This document shows positions 27,160 through 35,844 of a stretch of DNA of 64,000 nucleotides, piece after piece. The notes below the pieces were generated by a model that worked only from the letters and a program-made list of their open reading frames with translations, did no database searches and was not told where the DNA came from. Positions within the stretch are counted from its first letter, which is position 1, and each line of letters begins with the position of its first letter. The position numbers were made by a program, and so were the translations under genes. Origin of the DNA: Actinomycetota bacterium (lineage in GTDB: Bacteria; Actinomycetota; Acidimicrobiia; Acidimicrobiales; Ilumatobacteraceae); NCBI GenBank assembly GCA_016700055.1, contig CP064997.1:1426001-1490000 (forward strand), read 5' to 3'.

Positions 27160-27846
27160 TCAGAGCAGACCCTTCTGGGCGAGGGAGGACACGTCCATCA
27201 AAGCAGCCACGGCGACGTGCAGCCCGACACCCCACCAGATGGTGCGGGTGCGATACGACAGCGTGCCCATCACGAGCCCACCGACGATGGCGACGAGGGC
27301 CTCGGCCGGCGGCTTCACGAAGTGGAGCATCGTGTACGGCACCACCGGCACGACGACGGCGAGCGGGCCGAGGCGCGGCACCAGCCCGTGCAGCAAGAAG
27401 CCACGGAAGAAGGTCTCGACGGCCACGAACTGCGCCGCGTAGAACGCCCACCACACGACGAGTTCGTCGTAGATGCCCGTCTGGCCGCGGTACACCTCGT
27501 AGAGGGGGTACTTGTCCTGGAACACCGTGGTCGAAGACGCGAGCAGCACGAACGGCACCGCGATCGCGAAGAGCCCGACGTACGCGCGGGCGTGGCCAGA
27601 AGTGCCGCGTAGTCGCCAGCCGAGGTCGCGCGGCGAGACACGTAGGGCGAACCAGGCCACCGTGAGCGGCACCACGAGGAAGAACACGATCTGGGTGGCC
27701 GCCCACCAGCAGAGCTCGGCGAGACGGCTCCACGACTCGGGAGCGAGCTCCTGGCCGAACCATGCCCCCCACAAGCAGACCGCGCCGGTCAGCAGCACCA
27801 CCGCGCCACGCCGGTCTGCCTCGTCGGGCAGGACGCGCGAGAGCAC
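27160..27846 (-). CDS. CPBP family intramembrane glutamic protease-like protein
   Basis: 228-aa membrane protein with about seven hydrophobic segments. The CPBP (CAAX protease/bacteriocin-processing) motifs are recognisable: VETFFRG in place of EExxxR, YTMLHF for FxxxH, and HVAVAALMD for HxxxN/D. The first catalytic Glu of motif 1 is Val, so it may be inactive or work with the single remaining Glu. No bacteriocin genes nearby. Confidence 0.82.
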   Translation of the reverse strand: MLSRVLPDEADRRGAVVLLTGAVCLWGAWFGQELAPESWSRLAELCWWAATQIVFFLVVPLTVAWFALRVSPRDLGWRLRGTSGHARAYVGLFAIAVPFVLLASSTTVFQDKYPLYEVYRGQTGIYDELVVWWAFYAAQFVAVETFFRGFLLHGLVPRLGPLAVVVPVVPYTMLHFVKPPAEALVAIVGGLVMGTLSYRTRTIWWGVGLHVAVAALMDVSSLAQKGLL

Positions 27847-27855
27847 CCGCGACGG

Positions 27856-28680
27856 TCAGTTCTCGCGCAGCTTGGCGAGCAGCCGCAGCACCTCGAGGTA
27901 CAGCCACACGAGTGTCACCAGCACGCCGAACGCGGCGTACCACTCGATCTGCTTCGGCATCCCCTGGTTCGCCCCGCGCTCGATGAAGTCGAAGTCGAGG
28001 GCCAGGTTGAACGCCGCCAGGCCGGCGACGAGGAAGCTGAACGCGATGCTGAGCGGACTCGCGCTGGAGAGGAAGGTGACGTTGACACCGAACAGGTTGA
28101 GCAGCAGCGAGATCCCGTAGAACACGGCGATGCCGAGAGTGGCGCCGATGACGATGCGCCGCATCCGGTCGGTGACCTTGATGATGCGGGTGCGGTACAA
28201 GAACAGCATCACTGCGAACACGGCGATGGTGGCGCCTGCGGCCTGCACCACGATGCCGTCATAGGCCTCGTTGAAAGCCCGGGAGATGGCGCCCACCAAG
28301 AAGCCCTGCGCGATGGCGTACACCGGGGCCAAGAACCTGGCCCACAACGGCTTGAACGCGAGCACGATCGCTACCCCGAGCCCGACGAGCAGACCGACGA
28401 TGGCGAGCGCCGGGAACTGGACCTCGCCGGACGGGGCTTCGTCGACCGCGAGCCAGCCGACGGCGGCCGCGGCGAGCAGGATCAGCAAGAGAATCGCGGT
28501 CGCGCTCGCCGTGCCGGCGACGGTCATCGTGCGCGCCGTCCACGAGCTGATCGGGCCGTCGTTGATCGGCGGGTTGACGATCGCGCCGGGGTCGGGCGCG
28601 GCCCACCCGCCTCCCTCGGCACCCGCCGTAGCGGTGGCAGCCTGCTGGAGGCGCTTGTCGTTGAGGAACGGATTCGCCAT
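27856..28680 (-). CDS. Bax inhibitor-1/YccA family membrane protein
   Basis: 274 aa, seven hydrophobic segments after a 50-residue soluble N-terminus that starts MANPFLNDKRLQQ, a typical actinobacterial opening for this family. The C-terminal EWYAAFGVLVTLVWLYLEVLRLL with a basic tail is the BI-1 signature region; acidic residues DFDFIE between helices form the proposed pH/calcium-sensing site. ATG 28680 is preferred to the upstream in-frame TTG because AGGTAGG precedes it. Confidence 0.9.
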   Translation of the reverse strand: MANPFLNDKRLQQAATATAGAEGGGWAAPDPGAIVNPPINDGPISSWTARTMTVAGTASATAILLLILLAAAAVGWLAVDEAPSGEVQFPALAIVGLLVGLGVAIVLAFKPLWARFLAPVYAIAQGFLVGAISRAFNEAYDGIVVQAAGATIAVFAVMLFLYRTRIIKVTDRMRRIVIGATLGIAVFYGISLLLNLFGVNVTFLSSASPLSIAFSFLVAGLAAFNLALDFDFIERGANQGMPKQIEWYAAFGVLVTLVWLYLEVLRLLAKLREN

Positions 28681-28911
28681 GGGCGTCAACCTACCTGGTC
28701 AGGGCCGGGTGAAGTTGCCGACTGAAGTTGTAGAACAGGTTGCAGGTTGGGTGCGTGTAGATGCAAAGACCAGGAGTCATCGCGATCTCAGATATTGCCC
28801 AGGTCGGAAGGGCGCGCTCAGTAGGCGGGGCTTGACCGCGTCGGTATCGTAAGCACGCGTCCATGCCGGATGGGTGGACCCAAGCAGTTGACGTCTCCGA
28901 ACTCGACCCCC

Positions 28912-28917
28912 AAGGAG
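28912..28917 (+). promoter_or_regulatory. ribosome binding site deciding the sigma factor start
   Basis: AAGGAG six bases before GTG 28924. No comparable site precedes the longer in-frame ATG at 28870, so the shorter form is favoured. Confidence 0.7.
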
Positions 28918-28923
28918 TACTTC

Positions 28924-29862
28924 GTGGCGAAAGACCGTGTCGAGAGAGACGAAGAGGATCTGGTCCGGCTTTATCTCACCGACATCGGCCAGTACACGCT
29001 GCTGACCAAGGACGACGAGGTCCGCCTGGCGAAGGCGATCGAAGGCGGCAAGGCAGCCATCGAAGAGCTCGACGCCGGAGGCAAGGAGCTGACCGCGGCG
29101 CGAAAGCGCGAGCTGCGCCGCGTGGCCCGTGAGGGCGAAGAGGCCGAACGCGCATTCGTGCAGTCGAACCTGCGCCTCGTGGTGTCGATCGCGAAGAAGT
29201 ACCAGGCCTCGGGGCTGCCCCTGCTCGACCTGATCCAAGAGGGCAACCTCGGCCTGATGCACGCCGTCGAGAAGTTCGACTGGCGCAAGGGGTTCAAGTT
29301 CTCCACGTACGCCACGTGGTGGATCCGCCAGGCGATCACGCGCGGCATCGCCAACACCGGGCGCACCATCCGCCTGCCCGTCCACGCCGGCGACACCCTC
29401 GCGCGGCTGCAGAAGGCCCGTGCCCGGCTGGAGCTGAAGCTCGGGCGCCCGGCGACGTTGGCCGAGCTGTCCCGTGAGGTCGAGATGCCCGAGGACAAGG
29501 TGACCGAGGCGTTGCGCTTCGCCGCCGAGCCGCTGTCGCTCAGCGAACCGTTGCGCGAAGACGGCGACGCCGAGCTCGGCGACGTGGTCGAGGACCGCTC
29601 CGCCGAAAGCCCCTTCGAGGCCGCGGCCACGTCGCTGCTGCCCGAAGAGATCAGCCGCCTGCTCGCCCCGCTCGACGACCGCGAGCGCGAGATCCTGAAG
29701 CTGCGCTTCGGGCTCGACCGCGGCGAGCCGCGCACGCTGGAAGAGGTCGGCGAGCACTTCAACCTCACCCGTGAGCGCATCCGTCAGATCGAGGCGCGGG
29801 CGATGTCGAAGCTGCGTCACCCGTCGAGTGACACCGGCGCCCGCGACCTCCTCGCGGTGTAG
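28924..29862 (+). CDS. RNA polymerase sigma factor, RpoD/SigA family
   Basis: 312-aa sigma-70 factor without region 1.1. Region 1.2 (DLVRLYLTDIGQYTLLT), region 2 with NLRLVVSIAKKYQ, LIQEGNLGLMHAVEKFD and the complete core promoter-reading block FSTYATWWIRQAITR, region 3 and region 4.2 (TLEEVGEHFNLTRERIRQIEARAMSKLRH) are all present. The short acidic N-terminus and length fit either a primary factor or a close group 2 paralogue (HrdB/SigB type); the window alone cannot tell. Divergent from the BI-1 gene. Confidence 0.93.
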   Translation: MAKDRVERDEEDLVRLYLTDIGQYTLLTKDDEVRLAKAIEGGKAAIEELDAGGKELTAARKRELRRVAREGEEAERAFVQSNLRLVVSIAKKYQASGLPLLDLIQEGNLGLMHAVEKFDWRKGFKFSTYATWWIRQAITRGIANTGRTIRLPVHAGDTLARLQKARARLELKLGRPATLAELSREVEMPEDKVTEALRFAAEPLSLSEPLREDGDAELGDVVEDRSAESPFEAAATSLLPEEISRLLAPLDDREREILKLRFGLDRGEPRTLEEVGEHFNLTRERIRQIEARAMSKLRHPSSDTGARDLLAV

Positions 29863-29873
29863 CAAACCCGGTC

Positions 29874-30431
29874 TTGCGCGCCCGCACCGCCGTCGCCGGC
29901 GACGCTGACGCGATCTGCGACGTTCAGGTGGCCGGTTGGCGTGCCGGGTACCGCGGCATCTTCCCCGACGAGATGCTCGACGCCGATTCGTTCGACGAGG
30001 AACGGCGCGCGCGGTGGAGGGCCTGGCGGCTCCCGCCCGACACGGAAGTGCTCGTCGTCACCGAAGGCGACGGCCAACCGATCGGCTTCGCGTCGATCGG
30101 GCCCGAACGCGAGCCCGACGACGTGATCGGCCCACCGAGAGGCGAGGTGCACGCCTTCTACGTGCACCCGCTGCACTGGGGATCGCCGGCCGCGACGGTG
30201 TTGATGCAAGAGGCGGAGCGTCGCCTGCTCACTCGCGGCTACGCGGTGGGCGTGCTGTGGGTGCTCGCCGAGAACCCTCGGGGCCGAGCGTTCTACGAAC
30301 GCATCGGCTGGCGGTGGACCGGCGCGACGTCGTGGTTCGAGCAGGTCGCCGGGCATCTCATCGCCTTGGTCGAGTACTCCCGGGTGCTCGAGGGGAGCGG
30401 AAATCCCACGACGCCGCCAGGCGCGCCCTGA
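29874..30431 (+). CDS. GNAT family N-acetyltransferase
   Basis: 185 aa, TTG start 12 bases after the sigma stop. The N-terminal VQVAGWRAGYRGIFPDE segment is common in one GNAT subgroup; the acetyl-CoA-binding part is VHAFYVHPLHWG...ATVLMQEAE, somewhat degenerate in the Q/RxxGxG/A loop; NPRGRAFYERIGWRW matches motif B. Substrate unknown. Confidence 0.85.
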   Translation: MRARTAVAGDADAICDVQVAGWRAGYRGIFPDEMLDADSFDEERRARWRAWRLPPDTEVLVVTEGDGQPIGFASIGPEREPDDVIGPPRGEVHAFYVHPLHWGSPAATVLMQEAERRLLTRGYAVGVLWVLAENPRGRAFYERIGWRWTGATSWFEQVAGHLIALVEYSRVLEGSGNPTTPPGAP

Positions 30432-30443
30432 CAGGCTGGAGCG

Positions 30444-31676
30444 ATGCACACCGACCGCGACATCGACGTACGCGTGCCGCGGCCCGACGAGTACCGCGCC
30501 GCAGCCGACGCGTTCCGGATGGCGCTGCTTCACGGACCGGTCAACGACGAGGACTTCGAGAAGTCGCTGCCGTCGTGGGAGCAATGCGACAGCCTCGCCG
30601 CCTGGGACGGCGACCTCTGCGTTGCGCACGTCGGCGCGTTCAGGTTCGACACGGTGGTCCCGGGCGGGAACTGGCTCGCGACCGCGGGCGTCACGCGTGT
30701 CGGCGTGATGCCCACGCACACCCGTCGCGGCCTGCTCACCCAGATGATGCGGCGACTGCTCGTCGAAAGCCGCGACCGGGGCCGGGTCCTGGCCAGCCTG
30801 CGCGCGAGCGAGGCGGTGATCTATGGCCGATTCGGATTCGGTCTGGCAGGTGAAGCAGCCGAGCTGGAGCTCGACCCGCTGCGTGCGGTGGTCGTGCGCG
30901 GTGCCGCTCCGGGCAAGATGCGACTGCTCCGCGCCGACGAGGTGCTGCCCACGTTCATCGAGTGCTACGAGCGCGTCGCCGCGCTGCACGCCGGTGCCAT
31001 CCGACGCCCGGAGTGGATGTGGCGGCGCTATCTCGAGGAGCCGATCAACTCGAAGGGCAGCCGATCCGTGGTGGTGCACGAGTCACCCGCGGGCGAGGTG
31101 GACGGCGTCGTCGACTACGAGACGTCGTGGTTGGACGACTTCGGCAAGATGGCCCGCGGCGCGCTCGAGGTGCACGACCTGTGGGGGTCGACCCCCTCGG
31201 TGGAGCTCGCCCTTTGGCGCCATGTGCTGTCGATCGATCTCATCCGGCGCGTCCGTGCCACCGAACGGCCCATCGACGACCCCATCCGCTTCGCCGTCCG
31301 TGACTACCGGGGCGTTCACGTGGGACTGCGTTGGGACGAGCAGTGGCTACGGCTGCTCGACGTCGACGCGGCGCTCCGCGCGCGCACCTACGGCGCCGGC
31401 CAGGCGGTGACCATCGCAGTGACAGATCCGCTTTTCGCCGACAACAACGGCACCTGGCAGGTGTCAGCCGACGGAGCAACGCGCACGTCCTGCGCGGCCG
31501 ATGCCGCCGACTTGAGCGTCGACATCGCGACCCTCAGCGCGCTCTACCTCGGCGGGCCGAGTTGGCACGAGCTCGCTGCGGCCGGCGCGGTGGAGGAGCG
31601 CACGTCGGGCGCACTCGGCAGGGCCGAAGCGTCGTTCGCCACCCACCCTTCCCCGTTCTGCGGCAGCTTCTTCTGA
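30444..31676 (+). CDS. Eis-like GNAT N-acetyltransferase
   Basis: 410-aa three-domain acetyltransferase. N-terminal GNAT domain with VTRVGVMPTHTRRGLLTQMMR for acetyl-CoA, IYGRFGFGLA for the second GNAT motif, a central domain, and a C-terminal SCP2-like domain. The protein ends in Phe-Phe with a C-terminal carboxylate, which in Eis acts as catalytic base. Relatives acetylate aminoglycosides or lysine side chains. Immediately downstream of another GNAT gene (12-base gap). Confidence 0.86.
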   Translation: MHTDRDIDVRVPRPDEYRAAADAFRMALLHGPVNDEDFEKSLPSWEQCDSLAAWDGDLCVAHVGAFRFDTVVPGGNWLATAGVTRVGVMPTHTRRGLLTQMMRRLLVESRDRGRVLASLRASEAVIYGRFGFGLAGEAAELELDPLRAVVVRGAAPGKMRLLRADEVLPTFIECYERVAALHAGAIRRPEWMWRRYLEEPINSKGSRSVVVHESPAGEVDGVVDYETSWLDDFGKMARGALEVHDLWGSTPSVELALWRHVLSIDLIRRVRATERPIDDPIRFAVRDYRGVHVGLRWDEQWLRLLDVDAALRARTYGAGQAVTIAVTDPLFADNNGTWQVSADGATRTSCAADAADLSVDIATLSALYLGGPSWHELAAAGAVEERTSGALGRAEASFATHPSPFCGSFF

Positions 31677-31738
31677 GCGCGAGCGCTCCTCGGGCCGGGA
31701 GCTCACGAACCTGACGATCCGGGGTTACCGTCGGCTCG

Positions 31739-32527
31739 GTGGACGAGCAGGTCTTGCACGGCGGCTTCGCCAATGTGGGGGCTGTGGTGCGGGTTGGGGA
31801 TCACGTGTTGCGGCCGGCGAAGCCGAATACACAGACCATCCATCGTGCGTTGCATGCACTGCGCGCCGCCGGCTTCAGCGGGGCACCCGAACCCGTCGGG
31901 ATCGACGAGGACGGGCGTGAGCGCCTCGTGTTCATCGAGGGTCTCGTCCCGACGCCGCCGTATCCCGACTGGGCGCAGTCGCAGGTGGCGCTGGTCTCGA
32001 TCGCACTGCTGATGAAGACCATGCACGACGCGTCGACGGGGATCGACTTGTCGACGGGGCACTGGAGCGACGAGATGGCCGACGGGCATGGCGGTCCGGT
32101 GCTGTGCCACAACGACGTGTGTCTCGAGAACGTCGTGTTCCGCGACGGGCGAGCGGTCGGACTGATCGACTTCGAGTTCGCGGCTCCGGGCCGTCGGGTG
32201 TTCGACCTGGCCTCGTTCGCACGGATGTGCGTGCCGATCGACGACGACGTGAATGCCGCTCGGCTCGGCTGGGCGCCGGCCGACCTGCCCGCCCGACTTC
32301 GCCTTGTGGCCGATACGTATGACCTCACCGGCCCGGAGCGAGCCGAGCTGCTGGAGATCTTGGACCGCACGATCCAACGCGGCGGGGAGTTCTTGCGTCG
32401 TCAGGTCGAGGCCGGTCATCTCGGGTTCGCGGAGCTCTGGCGGGAAGTCGGCGGCAACGAGCGGTTCGACCGGCGCCGACGCTGGTGGGCGCAAGAGCGG
32501 ACCGAGTTCCAGCACTCCATGAGCTGA
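31739..32527 (+). CDS. aminoglycoside phosphotransferase-fold kinase (APH family)
   Basis: 262-aa kinase-like enzyme. The catalytic loop CHNDVCLENVVF has the HxDxxxxN arrangement and IDFEFAAPG supplies the metal-binding Asp, so it should be active. The N-lobe (FANVGAVVRVGDHVLRPAKP) is short. GTG 31739 start. Substrate unknown: APH-fold enzymes phosphorylate antibiotics, choline, homoserine or sugars. It is the first gene of the accessory stretch that reaches the tRNA-Sec gene. Confidence 0.83.
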   Translation: MDEQVLHGGFANVGAVVRVGDHVLRPAKPNTQTIHRALHALRAAGFSGAPEPVGIDEDGRERLVFIEGLVPTPPYPDWAQSQVALVSIALLMKTMHDASTGIDLSTGHWSDEMADGHGGPVLCHNDVCLENVVFRDGRAVGLIDFEFAAPGRRVFDLASFARMCVPIDDDVNAARLGWAPADLPARLRLVADTYDLTGPERAELLEILDRTIQRGGEFLRRQVEAGHLGFAELWREVGGNERFDRRRRWWAQERTEFQHSMS

Positions 32528-32617
32528 ACCCCAACTGAAGCCACGCTCGACCAACCCGATCTCGAATTCACGCTGCAGCGCCGGGGTGTCGCGGACCACC
32601 ACGCTGCACGTGGAGGC

Positions 32618-32695
32618 GTGAAATGGCCAGAGGACATCCGGCTCTCGTTCAATGAGGTCGCCGGAATCTACGACCGCGTACGTCCGTCGAGGCAG
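32618..32695 (+). pseudogene. remnant of a class I SAM methyltransferase N-terminus
   Basis: From GTG 32618, with GGAGG just upstream, the frame reads VKWPEDIRLSFNEVAGIYDR then VRPSRQ. This strongly resembles the first helix of class I methyltransferases that begin with a SFNEVADLYDRxRP-type motif. No SAM-binding glycine motif follows: the next bases match another gene. Only about 26 codons remain. Confidence 0.55.
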
Positions 32696-32760
32696 TTCTG
32701 CTGCGCCGTACGGTGCTCGCCCGGGAACGCAGTAGACGCGACGTTGTCGGCGTCGTTCTC
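32692..32760 (+). pseudogene. fragment similar to the antitoxin-like gene at 35291
   Basis: Reads AVLLRRTVLARERSRRDVVG. The intact gene 2.7 kb away reads TVLLRRAVLARARSERDVID in its middle part; the DNA is alike over about 60 bases. The fragment has no start and runs out of similarity on both sides. Confidence 0.55.
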
Positions 32761-32929
32761 GGGGATCTGACCCGGGACTCTCGGTCGCGCGGTCTGTTTG
32801 GGTTCGCCCGCTGATCGAGGTACTACTGCTCGAAGCCGAGTTGGAACGAACCGCCCAAACGGTGCGCTACGGTGCCGCGCTCGGAGCGGACATCAGGGCA
32901 ACGCCGTAGGGCAGGGGGGAACGACAATC

Positions 32930-34531
32930 GTGTTCAATAGAGATTCAGGTACTTGTCGCCGCGGGCGCGCTGGCTTCGTCGCCGTCGCCACGCTGGCCGG
33001 ACTATTCGTCACCACGACAGCCGAAGCGAGGGTCTCGGCGACCGGCTGCGAGCGACGCAACAACAACCAGTACGACAAGCTGCTCGAGTGCGTGACGCTG
33101 GCTGGCGTTCGGGAGCATCAAGCGGCGTTCCAGGCGATCGCTGACGCCAATGTCGACGAGTTCTATCCGGGGTCGCGACGCGCCGGCACCGAGGGATACT
33201 CCGAGAGCGTCGAGTACGTCGCCAGCGTGCTGGAGAACGCCGGCTGGGAGGTGACCTTCGATGAGGTCGAGTTTCAGTTCGTGTTCCCGGCGCTGTTGCA
33301 GCAGCTGACGCCCGTCAGCGCCACGTACGCGACCGGGACGTTCACCGGCAGCGGCGACGGCGACTTCACCGGGAACGTGATCCCGGTCGACATCAACTTG
33401 GTGCCCCCGCGTGCGAGCACGAGCGCATGCGAGCCGGGAGACTTCGCCGGCCTGAACTTCGGCGGCGCCAGCGACATCGCTCTGGTCCAGCGCGGTACCT
33501 GCAGCTTCGGGATCAAGGCACTGAACGCACAGAACGCCGGGGCCGAAGCGGTGATCCTCTTCAACCAGGGCAACGACCCGACGCGTGAGGGCCTGATCGT
33601 CGGAACTTTGCTGCCTGACGGCGCAGCCGTCACGATCCCGGTCGTCGGCGCCTCGTTCGCGGACGGGTCTGCCCTCGCACAGGCAGGGTCGACGGCCCGC
33701 GTACGTGTCATCCCGGCCGAGACACGGACCGACCTCAACGTGATCGCCGAGAAGCGAGGTGCGCGGGACGACAATGTGGTCATGGCCGGCGCCCACCTCG
33801 ACTCGGTCGGGGCCGGGCCTGGCATCAACGACAACGGCAGCGGCTCGGCGGCCTTGCTCGAGATCGCCCAGAATCTCGGCAACCACAAGCCGGTCAACAC
33901 GCTGCGCTTCGCCTGGTGGGCCTCCGAGGAAGGCGGACTGATCGGGTCGACGAATTATGTCGCTGGGCTTTCGCCGTCGGAGCGTGACCGCATCGCCCTG
34001 TATCTCAACTTCGACATGATCGGCTCGCCGAACTACTTCATCGGCGTCTACGACGCTGATCAGTCGTCGTACAACGCACCGGTCGGGGTGCCGATTCCTG
34101 CCGGATCGGTGCAGATCGAGGACGTCTTCGAGTCGTATTACACGATGGTCGGTGAGCCCTACGACGACACCGAGTTCAGTGGTCGCAGCGACTACCAGGC
34201 GTTCATCCTTGCCGGTATCCCGTCGAGCGGCCTATTCACCGGCGCCGAGGTGCCGAAGACCGCCGAGCAGGCAGGGATCTGGGGTGGCACGGCCGGCGCT
34301 CAGTTCGATCCGTGCTACCACCTGGCGTGCGACACCTTCGCCAACACCTCTGGCCACGCCCTCGACGTCAACAGCGACGCCGTTGCCTTCGCCGTGCTGA
34401 CCTTCGCCTACTCGACCGAGACGGTGAACGGCGTCGTCGGCAAGAAGGTGCCCAGCAGCGGGCCGCTGCCGACGCCGGCCGGCCCCGCAGGGACTTGCCC
34501 CTCCGGCCCGACGGTTCCCTGCAAACTGTAG
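32930..34531 (+). CDS. secreted M28 family metallopeptidase with PA domain
   Basis: 533-aa exported aminopeptidase/carboxypeptidase-like enzyme. A signal peptide (GFVAVATLAGLFVTTTAEA) is followed by a propeptide-like segment, an inserted protease-associated domain (residues ~165-290, VQRGTCSFGIKALNAQNAGA) and the M28 zinc domain. Zinc ligands can be placed: His in AGAHLDS, Asp in GINDNGSGS, Glu in WWASEEGG, Asp in NFDMIGSPN and His in CYHLACD. GTG 32930 is supported by AGGGGGGA nine bases upstream. Close to Streptomyces-type secreted aminopeptidases. A strong terminator hairpin follows. Confidence 0.9.
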   Translation: MFNRDSGTCRRGRAGFVAVATLAGLFVTTTAEARVSATGCERRNNNQYDKLLECVTLAGVREHQAAFQAIADANVDEFYPGSRRAGTEGYSESVEYVASVLENAGWEVTFDEVEFQFVFPALLQQLTPVSATYATGTFTGSGDGDFTGNVIPVDINLVPPRASTSACEPGDFAGLNFGGASDIALVQRGTCSFGIKALNAQNAGAEAVILFNQGNDPTREGLIVGTLLPDGAAVTIPVVGASFADGSALAQAGSTARVRVIPAETRTDLNVIAEKRGARDDNVVMAGAHLDSVGAGPGINDNGSGSAALLEIAQNLGNHKPVNTLRFAWWASEEGGLIGSTNYVAGLSPSERDRIALYLNFDMIGSPNYFIGVYDADQSSYNAPVGVPIPAGSVQIEDVFESYYTMVGEPYDDTEFSGRSDYQAFILAGIPSSGLFTGAEVPKTAEQAGIWGGTAGAQFDPCYHLACDTFANTSGHALDVNSDAVAFAVLTFAYSTETVNGVVGKKVPSSGPLPTPAGPAGTCPSGPTVPCKL

Positions 34532-34557
34532 GAGGCTGACGCAACACCGCAAGCCGT

Positions 34558-34590
34558 GAGCGATGAGCGCCGGCATCGCGCTCATCGCTC
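34558..34590 (+). terminator. 13-bp perfect hairpin after the M28 peptidase gene
   Basis: GAGCGATGAGCGC (34558-34570) pairs exactly with 34578-34590 around a 7-base loop, 27 bases past the stop codon. There is no T-run, as is common for actinobacterial terminators. Confidence 0.75.
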
Positions 34591-35068
34591 GTCAGGCCCT
34601 CATCGCCGTCTGCTGTCGCTCGCCGGCGCGCTGACCGGCACCGGCGTACCTATCTACGGCTTGGGCGCGCAAAGGCGAGCCCGGGGCATCCCCGAACGCG
34701 CAGCCAGAACGACGTGATGCATCGTCACCGAAGTGCCGGTAGGTGACGCTCGGTGCCGAGACGCCTCAGCCTGCATGCCGGCCCAGGGCCACGCGATGTC
34801 GCGGTCTTGCCATGCGAGGAACTGGCGCACGCGTCGCCGAGACAACCGAGTACGAGCGGATCGCCCTGAGACAATCACTGAGGCACACGGGCCGCAATCG
34901 GACCGGTGGATCGGTGTTCCCCAGCGTTCGCGGCAGTGCGGACCTCGGGGGAACTTCCTGGCCCAGGGAGGGAGTCGCACCTCGTGCGAGCGAACAGGCT
35001 CGTACGCCGGCGGCACCAGCCGGCGGGGACCATCGACGCACCGCGCCCACCCAAGGTAACTTGACGGG
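34591..35068. other. stretch with no recognisable gene
   Basis: 478 bases between the M28 terminator and the toxin-like gene. Frames on both strands are open in places because of the high GC content, but none has a start with a ribosome binding site or a sequence I recognise. I see nothing else in it. Confidence 0.5.
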
Positions 35069-35291
35069 ATGGATCCCGTCGTCCTGCGGAGCGCCCGCAA
35101 GCACGGGGTCACCGACGACGACATGCTTCACGCCTACCGCAACCCGATCCGAGCCTTCGCCGTCGATGACCTCGTGATGCTCGTCGGCCCCGACCGCGGC
35201 GGGACGACCGCTCGAGATCGGCGTTGCCAACGCCGATGGAATCGACTTCATCGTCCATGCCATGCCCGCACGATCCAAGTACGTCAGGTGA
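35069..35291 (+). pseudogene. small toxin-like gene, frameshifted
   Basis: The frame from ATG 35069 reads SARKHGVTDDDMLHAYRNPI and VGPDRGG, then shifts. Removing one G from GGG at 35201-35203 gives a continuous 73-aa protein ending RPLEIGVANADGIDFIVHAM then PARSKYVR. This is a recognisable family of small actinobacterial proteins that sit next to a second small gene and are usually called toxins, without proven activity that I know of. The corrected stop overlaps the next ATG (TGATG), as in toxin/antitoxin pairs. Frame change by indel error or a real inactivation are both possible. Confidence 0.6.
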
Positions 35292-35569
35292 TGCTGATGC
35301 CTCGATCGATCCAAGAGATCCTCGACCACGCCGACGAGCTCGCGAAGCGCTTCGAGGACTACGAACCCGCCGACAGCGACGAACTTACCGTGGAGACTGT
35401 CCTGCTACGCCGCGCTGTGCTCGCCCGGGCCCGTAGCGAGCGCGACGTCATCGATGCCGTCACCGCCGCCCGTGGCGCTGGGCTCAGCTGGGCAGCGATC
35501 GGCGCCATCCTCGGCACCTCGGCGCAAGCAGCGCAGCAACGCTACGCCACGCTCACCGAGACCGCGTGA
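35291..35569 (+). CDS. antitoxin-like small helical protein
   Basis: 92-aa protein: an acidic N-terminal half (IQEILDHADELAKRFEDYEP) and a C-terminal helix-turn-helix-like part, GLSWAAIGAILGTSAQAAQQRY, which is typical of DNA-binding helices in this kind of partner protein. ATG 35291 shares one base with the stop of the upstream toxin-like gene, so they are co-translated. Regulation of its own promoter is plausible. GTG 35288 and ATG 35297 are alternative starts. Confidence 0.62.
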   Translation: MLMPRSIQEILDHADELAKRFEDYEPADSDELTVETVLLRRAVLARARSERDVIDAVTAARGAGLSWAAIGAILGTSAQAAQQRYATLTETA

Positions 35570-35844
35570 ACCGGCGCTGGCCGCCCCGCGACCGACCCGC
35601 ACCAACCCGAACGAGGACGAGCCGGTCGCCGGCTAGAGCGAACTGGGCCACGTCACGCCTTGAGAGCGAAGTTGAGAGCTATGAGCTCCGAGATCGGCGG
35701 GATAGCCGACGCCTCCGACACGCGTGTACTGCGGCTTCGTTCAGCAGATCCAGATCGAGGAGATCCTTCACCAGGTGAGATGCATCGAACCCTGGCCGGC
35801 ATCGCAGCAGGTCACGGCAGGTGCTGACCAGGGTCCGATTGACG
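35570..35844. other. stretch downstream of tRNA-Sec with no recognisable gene
   Basis: 275 bases between the antitoxin-like gene and the 3' end of the tRNA. Short open frames exist on both strands, including a minus-strand frame with GFDASHLVKDLLDLDLLNEA, but I cannot assign it. No integrase and no direct repeat of the tRNA 3' end was seen. Confidence 0.45.

Larger units (their letters stand above)
32528..32929. other. non-coding stretch with gene remnants
   Basis: 402 bases without an intact gene. It contains a methyltransferase-like N-terminal fragment (32618-32695) and a fragment resembling the antitoxin-like gene at 35291 (32692-32760). The rest shows no recognisable coding content. The last 20 bases hold the leader of the M28 peptidase gene. 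Confidence 0.6.

Noticed and set aside
29817..31079. 420-codon minus-strand frame opposite the two acetyltransferase genes
   Set aside because: Both plus-strand genes have clear domain motifs; the antisense frame has none and no start context.
32798..32929. In-frame 44-codon upstream extension of the M28 peptidase gene
   Set aside because: GTG 32930 has a strong ribosome site and places the signal peptide at the N-terminus; the extension lies in remnant DNA.
34743..35177. 144-codon plus-strand frame before and through the toxin-like gene
   Set aside because: No start context, no recognisable sequence, and it overlaps the better supported small gene in another frame.
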